Shown piece by piece: positions 37,200-44,306 of a stretch of 44,306 bases of DNA (position 1 is its first letter; the number at the start of each line of letters is the position of its first letter). Below the pieces are notes generated by a model. It made no database searches and was not told the DNA's origin. It saw nothing but the letters and a program-made list of their open reading frames with translations. Where the stretch lies: contig JADHVS010000009.1 of NCBI GenBank assembly GCA_016783865.1, forward strand, positions 1 to 44,306. The letters run 5' to 3'. Origin of the DNA: Bacteroidales bacterium (GTDB lineage: Bacteria; Bacteroidota; Bacteroidia; Bacteroidales; SM23-62). The position numbers and the translations under genes were made by a program.

Positions 37200-38783
37200 A
37201 TGGAAGAGTTGAAAAATGAGAGTCCAGATACACTGGGCCAGGACAAGAAGCAACTGCAGGAAACTCAGCGTGTGGGCAGAAAACGGGCAAAAAAAAGCCC
37301 TGTTTCAGAGTTGTTTATAGAGCACGGGAAGGTGCCTCCTCAGGCTGTAGATCTGGAAGAGGCGGTCCTAGGTGCTATGATGCTTGAAAAAGATCCGCTG
37401 ACTGAGGTCATTGAAATCCTGAAACCAGAGATCTTTTACAAAGAGGCACACCAGATTATTTTTGCAACCATACAGAAATTATTTGCCAGTACAGAGCCCG
37501 TTGACATTCTCACTGTTACAGAAGCACTACGCAAAAGTGGGGAGCTTGATCTGGTTGGAGGTCCTTATTATATCACCATGCTGACTAACCGGGTAGCGTC
37601 AGCAGCCAACATTGAGTACCATGCCCATATCCTGCTTCAGAAATACATCCAGCGCGAGTTAATTCACATCTCTTCCGAAATCATCAAAGACGCCTACGAA
37701 GACACAACCGATGTATTTGAACTTCTTGACAAGGCAGAGAACAACCTCTTTTTCATCAGTGAAAACAGCCTTCGCAGGACCTACAGATCGATGCAATCTC
37801 TGGTGAAAGAGGCAATCCAGGAGATTGCAGCGGGTCAAAAACACGACGGACATCTCCGGGGAGTAGGATCGGGTTTTACCGAACTAGACCGTGTAACGGG
37901 TGGCTGGCAGCGGTCAGACCTGGTCATCCTTGCTTCACGTCCCGGGATGGGTAAAACAGCTCTTGCCCTTACCATGGCCAGAAATGCCGTGGTAAATTTC
38001 AATAAGCCTGTTGCTATTTTCTCTCTGGAGATGTCGGCTGTACAGTTGGTTACCCGGTTGATTGCCAGCGAGACCGGAATCCCTGCTGAAAAACTGAGAA
38101 AAGGAACCCTTGACTCTAACGAATGGAATCTCCTGAATAGCAAAGTCTCCCACCTGATTGACGCTCCTCTGTACATTGATGACACTCCGGCGTTAACCAT
38201 TTTTGAACTCCGGGCTAAAAGTCGAAGATTACGACAACAACACAACGTGGAGATGATCATCCTTGATTATATGCAGCTCATGCAGGGAGGCGCAGAGCAC
38301 AAAGGGAACCGGGAGCAGGAGATCAGTAGCATATCCAGATCCCTGAAGGCCCTATCAAAAGAGCTAAATGTTCCAATCATAGCCCTTTCACAGTTGAGTA
38401 GGGAAGTGGAAAAAAGAGGGGGAACAAAAAAGCCAATCCTTTCCGACCTCAGGGAATCCGGATCGATAGAGCAGGATGCCGATATGGTGCTGTTCATCTA
38501 CCGTCCGGAGTATTACAAAATCGATGTGGATGAGAAAGGTGATTCCACTACCGGTCTGGCAGAAGTTGGGATCGCTAAAAACCGGAATGGTGCTACCAAA
38601 GATATCAAACTACGCTTCGTTGCCAAGTATGCCAAATTCATAGATTATGAGGAGGATTATGCATTTGCCGATACTATTTCCCCCGGCGACTCGTTTGATG
38701 GAAAGATCAGGACCCGGAATGTCATGTCCAGAATGGATGAGATTGACCATGAAGAGAGCAGTCCGAATGATATACCATTTTAG
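37200..38783 (+). CDS. dnaB: Replicative DNA helicase DnaB
   Basis: 527 residues. Hexameric 5'-3' helicase of the replication fork. The N-terminal DnaB domain starts around residue 48 (VPPQAVDLEEAVLGAMMLE) after a basic, probably flexible leader of about 45 residues. The RecA-like C-terminal domain has the Walker A loop SRPGMGKTALAL, Walker B ILDYMQLM, SLEMSA, and SQLSREVEKR, then LRESGSIEQDAD. No intein is present. The last codons overlap the start of the next gene. The only in-frame Met before the conserved domain is at 37200, which sets the start. Confidence 0.97.
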   Translation: MEELKNESPDTLGQDKKQLQETQRVGRKRAKKSPVSELFIEHGKVPPQAVDLEEAVLGAMMLEKDPLTEVIEILKPEIFYKEAHQIIFATIQKLFASTEPVDILTVTEALRKSGELDLVGGPYYITMLTNRVASAANIEYHAHILLQKYIQRELIHISSEIIKDAYEDTTDVFELLDKAENNLFFISENSLRRTYRSMQSLVKEAIQEIAAGQKHDGHLRGVGSGFTELDRVTGGWQRSDLVILASRPGMGKTALALTMARNAVVNFNKPVAIFSLEMSAVQLVTRLIASETGIPAEKLRKGTLDSNEWNLLNSKVSHLIDAPLYIDDTPALTIFELRAKSRRLRQQHNVEMIILDYMQLMQGGAEHKGNREQEISSISRSLKALSKELNVPIIALSQLSREVEKRGGTKKPILSDLRESGSIEQDADMVLFIYRPEYYKIDVDEKGDSTTGLAEVGIAKNRNGATKDIKLRFVAKYAKFIDYEEDYAFADTISPGDSFDGKIRTRNVMSRMDEIDHEESSPNDIPF

Positions 38784-40047
38784 CTTTTCCAGAACCATTT
38801 CCCTTCTCTTTCTCCTGTTGATGACACATCTCTCCATGGGATTACATGTGTTAATTCCCATGGACTATTCTCAGAAGAACCACCTGAAGGCATATGGTAT
38901 CGCTTATTGGGTGCTTCAACAAGAGGTGGAGGTCAGTTGGCTTTTGAACTTCAGGGGAGGAAGTTTCCTGATTCCCTATGTTCCGGAAATTGAGCAGGAA
39001 TGTCAAATCCGTGGAGTCACTTCGCAGGTGATCAGCGATGCACAAGCCAACGCTACCTTATTGGAGATTGCGGATCCTCAGATAAATATGGAAACCATCA
39101 AACTCCATAAGCCCCCGCGAATTGCAGTTTATTCCCCTAAAAACAAACAACCCTGGGACGATGCTGTCACCCTGGTGCTTACCTATGCAGAGATCCCTTA
39201 TGATGTGGTGTACGATGAAGAGATCCATACAGGAGTACTCCCGTTGTACGACTGGTTACACCTCCATCATGAAGATTTCACGGGCCAGTATGGAAAATTC
39301 TGGGCAGCCTACAAGCATAACGCCTGGTATCAGGAGGATGTACAGCTGAACGAGGATCTGGCTTATAAGCTGGGATATAAGAAAGTCTCACAGATGAAAC
39401 TGGAGACAGTTAAAAAAATCAGGGATTTCGTGGCAGGAGGAGGATACCTCTTTTCCATGTGCTCAGCTCCTGACAGCTATGATGTAGCCCTGGCAGCTGA
39501 GGGAGTAGATATTTGTGATGTGATGTTCGACGGAGATCCCCCTGATCCCAATGCCAATAGTAAGCTCGATTATTCCCGGTGCTTTGCCTTTGAGAACTTC
39601 ACAATTAGCATGAATCCTTATGAATATGAGATATCATCTATCGATGTTACCGAAACCCGCCCACGCGTATTGAATCAATCAACGGACCTGTTCACCCTAT
39701 TTGAGTTTTCAGCCAAATGGGATCCGGTACCATCGATGCTTTGCCAGGATCATGAGACCATCATCCCGGGATTCATGGGACAAACCACAGCATTTAACAA
39801 AAAGTTTTTGAAGCCTTCTGTTCTCATCATGGGCGAAAATAAAGTATTGAATGAGGTCAGGTATATTCATGGTGATTTTGGAAAAGGAACCTGGACATTC
39901 CTGGGCGGCCACGATCCGGAAGATTATCAGCACCTGGTGGGAGATCCTCCTACCGAACTCAACCTGCATCCCAACTCTCCAGGATACAGATTGATTCTTA
40001 ATAATATCCTTTTCCCTGCTGCCCGGAAAGAAAAACGTAAGACGTGA
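38749..40047 (+). CDS. Exported protein of the family usually labelled 'asparagine synthetase B' in Bacteroidota
   Basis: 432 residues from ATG 38749; a second ATG at 38767 is also possible. It overlaps dnaB by 35 bases. A signal sequence (SRTISLLFLLLMTHLSMG) precedes a conserved family pattern: HVLIPMDYSQKNHLKAYGI, GVTSQVISDAQA, YDWLHLHHEDFTGQYGKF, VAGGGYLFSMCSAPDSYD, and GGHDPEDYQH near the end. It lacks the Ntn amidotransferase and ATP-PPase domains of real AsnB. The Cys in SMCSA lies in a segment that resembles a GATase1/ThuA-type nucleophile elbow (inference). Function is unknown. Confidence 0.8.
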   Translation: MKRAVRMIYHFSFSRTISLLFLLLMTHLSMGLHVLIPMDYSQKNHLKAYGIAYWVLQQEVEVSWLLNFRGGSFLIPYVPEIEQECQIRGVTSQVISDAQANATLLEIADPQINMETIKLHKPPRIAVYSPKNKQPWDDAVTLVLTYAEIPYDVVYDEEIHTGVLPLYDWLHLHHEDFTGQYGKFWAAYKHNAWYQEDVQLNEDLAYKLGYKKVSQMKLETVKKIRDFVAGGGYLFSMCSAPDSYDVALAAEGVDICDVMFDGDPPDPNANSKLDYSRCFAFENFTISMNPYEYEISSIDVTETRPRVLNQSTDLFTLFEFSAKWDPVPSMLCQDHETIIPGFMGQTTAFNKKFLKPSVLIMGENKVLNEVRYIHGDFGKGTWTFLGGHDPEDYQHLVGDPPTELNLHPNSPGYRLILNNILFPAARKEKRKT

Positions 40048-40076
40048 GACGTGTGCCAACTGCAAACTGCCAACTT
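40035..40076. repeat. Two adjacent heptamer repeats at a gene end
   Basis: Three 7-base units of ACGTRAG type (ACGTAAG, ACGTGAG, ACGTGTG; 40035-40055) are followed by three of CMAACTG type (CCAACTG, CAAACTG, CCAACTT; 40056-40076). The first set begins in the last codons and stop of the preceding gene; both sit in the gap before convergent folA. Confidence 0.7.
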
Positions 40077-40084
40077 AACAATTC

Positions 40085-40579
40085 CTATTGTTTCTTAATG
40101 CGATCGAATATATAGTAGGAATAGCCGAAATCATTTTGCGCATCGGGTGGATAATCATCCTTGGAAATCCGTTCCCAATCCAGGAGATTCAGTTCCGGGA
40201 AAAAGGCATCCCCATCAAAGGATTTGTGTATCCTTGTCAGGTAGAGCCTGTCAGTCAGGGGAAGAAACTGCTGATAGATGGATGCTCCGCCCATCACAAA
40301 ATTCTCATCTTCAGGATCACATAATGCCAGAGCTGTTTCAATGGAGGTTGCCATTTCAGCCCCCTCAAAAAGATCATCAGGGTCATCGGTGATAACAATA
40401 TTTCTGCGGTTAGGAAGTGGCTGGTTAGGAAGTGACTCCCAGGTCTTTTTCCCCATGATAATTGTATATCCTGTAGTAAGGCGCTTAAACCTCTTCAGGT
40501 CATTAGGGAGATGCCATAATAGTTTATTATCTTTTCCGATGGCATAATTTTCGGCGACTGCAACAATGATTGAAATCAT
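40085..40579 (-). CDS. folA: Dihydrofolate reductase
   Basis: 164 residues. Reduces dihydrofolate to tetrahydrofolate with NADPH. Motifs: ISIIVAVAENYAIGKDN at the start, LLWHLPNDLKRFK with the active-site Asp, TIIMGKKTWESLPNQPLPNR (NADPH and folate contacts), and FVMGGASIYQQFLP. It follows thymidylate synthase by 11 bases, the classic thyA-folA pair, because ThyA oxidises folate that DHFR regenerates. Nothing unusual in the active site, so trimethoprim sensitivity cannot be judged. Confidence 0.96.
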   Translation of the reverse strand: MISIIVAVAENYAIGKDNKLLWHLPNDLKRFKRLTTGYTIIMGKKTWESLPNQPLPNRRNIVITDDPDDLFEGAEMATSIETALALCDPEDENFVMGGASIYQQFLPLTDRLYLTRIHKSFDGDAFFPELNLLDWERISKDDYPPDAQNDFGYSYYIFDRIKKQ

Positions 40580-40590
40580 GGGTTTATGGT

Positions 40591-41385
40591 TTAAACAGAA
40601 ATTTCTCCTTTTATATGGGGGTGAGCGTGATAGTTGATCAGTTCAAAATCGTCGTATGTAAAATCAAATATCCCGGTTTTTCCCGGATTGAGTTTCATGA
40701 CAGGCAATGGAAACGGCTCCCTCGTCAACTGCAGTTTTACCTGATCCAGGTGGTTTAGGTAGATGTGTGCATCCCCCAACGTATGAATGAACTCCCCGGG
40801 TTTCAGTCCGGTTACCTGTGCCATCATCATCGAGAGTAGTGCATAGGAAGTGATATTAAACGGAACACCGAGGAAAATATCACAACTCCGCTGGTACATC
40901 TGACACGAGAGCCTCCCATCTGCCACGTAAAACTGAAACAGCAGGTGACAGGGGGGTAAAGCCATCTGATCAAGTTCACCAACATTCCAGGCAGAGACGA
41001 TATGTCGACGTGAATCCGGATTCGTGGCGATCGATTCCACAACCTGAGAGATCTGGTCAATGGTCGAGCCATCAGCTTTGGGCCATGACCTCCATTGGTA
41101 TCCGTACACGTGACCAAGTTCTCCGTCTTCGTCAGCCCATTCGTCCCAGATGGTAACCTTATTGTCATGCAGGTACTGGATATTTGTCTCTCCCCTGAGG
41201 AACCAAAGTAACTCATGAATGATGGACCGAAGATGCAATTTCTTGGTTGTCAACACCGGGAATCCATCATCCAGGTCAAACCGCATCTGATAACCAAACA
41301 CACTGATGATGCCAGTTCCGGTTCGGTCGGCTTTGGTTACACCATTCTTCAGGACATGATCAAGCAGGTCGAGGTATTGTTTCAT
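40591..41385 (-). CDS. thyA: Thymidylate synthase
   Basis: 264 residues from the ATG at 41385; a longer open frame back to 41430 would overlap the transporter gene, so the shorter start is chosen. Converts dUMP to dTMP with methylene-tetrahydrofolate. The catalytic Cys146 lies in [14 protein letters not shown], and [22 protein letters not shown] and [14 protein letters not shown] are ThyA signatures. It is the same length as E. coli ThyA. It is 10 bases after the nucleoside transporter gene and 11 bases before folA on the same strand, so all three are likely one transcript. Confidence 0.97.
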   Translation of the reverse strand: MKQYLDLLDHVLKNGVTKADRTGTGIISVFGYQMRFDLDDGFPVLTTKKLHLRSIIHELLWFLRGETNIQYLHDNKVTIWDEWADEDGELGHVYGYQWRSWPKADGSTIDQISQVVESIATNPDSRRHIVSAWNVGELDQMALPPCHLLFQFYVADGRLSCQMYQRSCDIFLGVPFNITSYALLSMMMAQVTGLKPGEFIHTLGDAHIYLNHLDQVKLQLTREPFPLPVMKLNPGKTGIFDFTYDDFELINYHAHPHIKGEISV

Positions 41386-41395
41386 AGTTTCTGGA

Positions 41396-42676
41396 TTACA
41401 ATAGCATACCAGCCAGCGTGGCCGAAACATAGGATGCCAGCGTCCCGCATATCATTGCTTTGATCCCCAACCTGGCCAGGTCGCGTCGCCGGTTGGGTGC
41501 CAGCTCCCCGATTCCCCCTATCTGAATGGCCACCGAGCCGAAATTTGCAAATCCGCAGAGAGCAAAACTGGCTATAATCAGCGCTTTGGGCGAAAGTGAC
41601 TTCGCTGCAATCATCGGGGCAAGATCCGTGTATGCTACAAACTCGTTGATGACTAACTTGGTCCCCATTAAGGATCCAACAACATGGGCTTCTTTCCATG
41701 GGACTCCCATCGCCCAGGCAAAGATGGAGAAGAAAGAGCCCAGGATATCTTTAAGTTGCAGGTCTGCCAGGTTCAGCCCAATGAAGTTGAGAGAGAGTCC
41801 CGTTAATGATAGCAGATGGCCCAGCCAGCCAAGCAGGGCATCCACCAGAGCTACCAGTGCGATCACACCGATGAGCATGGCAATGACATTGATACTAATC
41901 CTCATTCCGTCACTGGCGCCGTGGGAGATGGCATCCATGAGGTTGGCATGGGTTTTCTTCACATCCAGTTTCACCCGTCCCTTGGTTTCAGAGTCCTGGG
42001 TTTCCGGGTACACAATCTTGGAGATAACCAGGGCACCTGGGGCTGCCATCAGGCTGGCAGCCAGCAGATAGGGGGCTGGGACTCCCATGGCAACATACAC
42101 GGCCAGCACGCCCCCGGCAATACAGGCCATGCTACCGCTCATAGAGGCCAGGAGTTCCGACATCGTCATGCCGGAAACATAGGGCCTGATCAGGATTTGT
42201 GCTTCAACCTGACCCACAAAAGCACTGGCGACGTTGGAAAGGGCTTCACTCCCACTGACCCGCATGATCCAGTAAACTCCCCTGGCAACAATGGCGATGA
42301 CCCGCTGAAGCAATCCAATGTGATAGCCAATCGCAACAAGAACACAGACAAAAATGATCGTTGGAATCAGGGTAAACACAAAAATAAAGCTATTTCCGGG
42401 GCCCAGGATGGTGTTCAATACTTCTCCGTCAGCCAGAAACCCAAAACAGAACCGCGCGCCTTCCATACTGTAATCCAGGAGCCTCTGGATACCATATCCA
42501 ACTTTTGCAAAGATCAATTGTCCCACCGGAACTTTCAGAATGAAAAAAGCTGTTGCAACCTGAAGGATGATTCCAGTAATTACCAGACGGTAATTGATCG
42601 CCTTGCGGTTGTTAGACATCAGAAATGCGATTCCAAAAATCAGCAAAAGGCCAAGAATACCGGTAAATCTCTCCAT
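41396..42676 (-). CDS. Concentrative nucleoside transporter (CNT/NupC type)
   Basis: 426 residues with about ten hydrophobic helices. CNT proteins import nucleosides with sodium or protons. Family features: [22 protein letters not shown] in the Nucleos_tra2_N region, the gate region [23 protein letters not shown], and [14 protein letters not shown] near the C-terminal part. Nucleoside uptake fits with the ThyA and PNP genes in the window (thymidine and purine salvage), though this is inference. It is upstream of thyA in the same minus-strand set. Confidence 0.92.
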   Translation of the reverse strand: MERFTGILGLLLIFGIAFLMSNNRKAINYRLVITGIILQVATAFFILKVPVGQLIFAKVGYGIQRLLDYSMEGARFCFGFLADGEVLNTILGPGNSFIFVFTLIPTIIFVCVLVAIGYHIGLLQRVIAIVARGVYWIMRVSGSEALSNVASAFVGQVEAQILIRPYVSGMTMSELLASMSGSMACIAGGVLAVYVAMGVPAPYLLAASLMAAPGALVISKIVYPETQDSETKGRVKLDVKKTHANLMDAISHGASDGMRISINVIAMLIGVIALVALVDALLGWLGHLLSLTGLSLNFIGLNLADLQLKDILGSFFSIFAWAMGVPWKEAHVVGSLMGTKLVINEFVAYTDLAPMIAAKSLSPKALIIASFALCGFANFGSVAIQIGGIGELAPNRRRDLARLGIKAMICGTLASYVSATLAGMLL

Positions 42677-42732
42677 ATAGTTTTATCAGGCATGTACCAT
42701 GCTACATCATGGGAATTACCCGGGAATCGATC

Positions 42733-43326
<594 letters not shown>

Positions 43327-43349
43327 TGCCTACCAAAGTTTGCTATACA

Positions 43350-43381
43350 CAAACCTACGTGATTTTTATCAATCAGGCAAA
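43350..43381 (-). promoter_or_regulatory. Promoter of the DUF151 to folA gene set
   Basis: On the minus strand TTTG (43381-43378) and TAGGTTTG (43357-43350) are 20 bases apart. The DUF151 ATG is 23 bases below the -7 element. This is one of the best matches in the window. Confidence 0.75.
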
Positions 43382-43403
43382 CAACTGTGGAAAAATTCCG
43401 CTC

Positions 43404-43411
43404 TATTTTTG
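43404..43411 (+). promoter_or_regulatory. TAnnTTTG -7-like element of the pyrophosphatase gene
   Basis: TATTTTTG, 53 bases before the ATG at 43465. No clear -33. It is back to back with the minus-strand promoter of the DUF151 gene, about 45 bases apart, so the two share the intergenic region. Confidence 0.45.
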
Positions 43412-43464
43412 AAAAATGTCTTATTTTTACCGGAATTTAAATTATTAAAATTAAATACATTCAT

Positions 43465-44306
43465 ATGAAGCGCTTTACGACCGTTTTGGCAGCAATGCTG
43501 ATCCCATTTTTAAGTATGGCCAGTGAAGCAGACCTGGTTATACCTGAACTGACAGCCACCCAGAATAATTTGTTATACCTCGGATTCATCATTTGTTTCC
43601 TGGGTCTGTTATTTGGATGGTATCAGTATGCTAAAGTGAAAAAACTGAGAGCCCATCAGTCGATGCTAGATGTGGCCCAGGTCATTTTTGAGACCTGCAA
43701 AACATACCTTATCCAGCAGGGAAAATTTCTGGTGATTCTGTTTGTCATCATTGGATTAGTTATCGCCTTTTACTTCGGGTACCTGCAACAAAATTCCTTT
43801 GGAGGAGTGCTTCTAATCCTTTCCTGGACGGTCATCGGCATCCTGGGATCCTATGGTGTTGCCTGGTTTGGCATTCGGATGAATACACTGGCAAACAGCC
43901 GGATGGCGTTTGCATCCCTGGAAAGAAAGCCGTTGAAACTGGTGAATATCCCTCTCAATGCCGGAATGAGTATTGGCGTTGCCCTGATCTGCGTTGAGCT
44001 GATCATGATGCTGATCATTTTATTATTTGTGCCCAGAGAATATGCTGGCGCCAGTTTCATCGGTTTTGCGATAGGGGAATCATTAGGGGCTTCAGCGCTT
44101 CGTATTGCCGGAGGAATCTTCACCAAGATTGCAGATATCGGTTCTGACCTGATGAAGGTGGTGTACGGAATCAAGGAGGATGACCCCCGAAATCCTGGTG
44201 TCATCGCTGATTGCGTGGGCGATAATGCTGGTGATAGTGTTGGTCCGACCGCCGATGGTTTTGAGACTTACGGGGTGACTGGAGTTGCATTGATCGCTTT
44301 CATCGT
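43465..44306 (+). CDS. hppA: Membrane-bound pyrophosphatase, N-terminal part (cut by window end)
   Basis: ATG at 43465; 280 complete codons are in the window and the gene runs off the end. The N-terminus has a hydrophobic start ending near SMAS that may be a signal or first helix, then several helices. The substrate-binding motif is visible: DIGSDLMKVVYGIKEDDPRNP followed by GVIADCVGDNAGDSVGPTAD. The enzyme pumps sodium or protons across the inner membrane using pyrophosphate hydrolysis. Whether it is the K+-dependent or K+-independent type depends on residues beyond this window. It diverges from the DUF151 gene. Confidence 0.93.
   Translation, partial: MKRFTTVLAAMLIPFLSMASEADLVIPELTATQNNLLYLGFIICFLGLLFGWYQYAKVKKLRAHQSMLDVAQVIFETCKTYLIQQGKFLVILFVIIGLVIAFYFGYLQQNSFGGVLLILSWTVIGILGSYGVAWFGIRMNTLANSRMAFASLERKPLKLVNIPLNAGMSIGVALICVELIMMLIILLFVPREYAGASFIGFAIGESLGASALRIAGGIFTKIADIGSDLMKVVYGIKEDDPRNPGVIADCVGDNAGDSVGPTADGFETYGVTGVALIAFI

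Noticed and set aside
41386..41430. Longer thyA start at 41430
   Set aside because: The extra residues run into the end of the transporter gene and have no family support; the ATG at 41385 gives a start matching known ThyA.

Overview
The window reads as a chromosomal segment of a Bacteroidota bacterium (class Bacteroidia, probably Bacteroidales or a near relative). The reasons are: many genes are preceded by the Bacteroidota -7 promoter element TAnnTTTG, several with a TTTG/TTG -33 element 19-20 bases upstream; Shine-Dalgarno sites are mostly absent; and families typical of the phylum occur (YfhO-type GT-C protein, GIN-domain lipoprotein, OmpP1/FadL-like barrel, short GyrB, archaeal-type ProS, the misnamed 'asparagine synthetase B' family). 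It is mostly dense housekeeping DNA. The only mobile element seen is one insertion sequence. No tRNA, rRNA or CRISPR array was recognised.

Layout. 1-4010: an OPT peptide transporter, a stand-alone PqqD/RRE-domain protein and dipeptidase PepD. 4100-8110: ribosomal protein L34, a YfhO-type membrane protein and a GT-B glycosyltransferase. 8130-11080: an octamer repeat, a MATE exporter, the RNase P RNA gene and WecB. 11130-19013: GyrB, then a membrane-fusion protein, a MacB-type permease and a TolC-type channel with no ATPase gene, then a GT39-like glycosyltransferase. 19066-21364: peroxiredoxin facing PAP2 phosphatase and MazG. 21509-22868: an ISAzo13-like element with imperfect inverted repeats and a frameshift at a run of nine A. 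It sits between a TAnnTTTG promoter-like site and a PagL-like lipid A deacylase gene, whose ATG starts four bases past the element. 24011-29253: GIN lipoprotein, ProS, a very Tyr/Trp-rich secreted protein and an OmpP1-like barrel. 29250-32872: Nif3, a zinc-ribbon coiled-coil protein and a TPR protein on the minus strand. 32967-37137: a stand-alone receiver domain with Glu at the phospho-acceptor position, LpxK, purine nucleoside phosphorylase, a small membrane protein and an LpxR-like lipid A deacylase. 37162-40047: DnaB and an overlapping secreted protein of the 'asparagine synthetase B' family. 40085-43381: dihydrofolate reductase, thymidylate synthase, a nucleoside transporter and a DUF151 nuclease. 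43465-end: a membrane pyrophosphatase cut by the window edge.

Functional themes are peptide uptake and breakdown, envelope glycan and lipid A synthesis and remodelling (WecB, three glycosyltransferase-like proteins, LpxK, PagL-like, LpxR-like), export (MATE and the tripartite set), and nucleotide/folate metabolism (MazG, PNP, ThyA, FolA, nucleoside transporter). No clearly new multi-gene defence or biosynthetic system was found. The best candidates for unfamiliar biology are the RRE-domain/OPT/dipeptidase cluster, the aromatic-rich secreted protein, the Glu-type receiver, and the IS insertion that appears to have cut the PagL-like gene off from its promoter.
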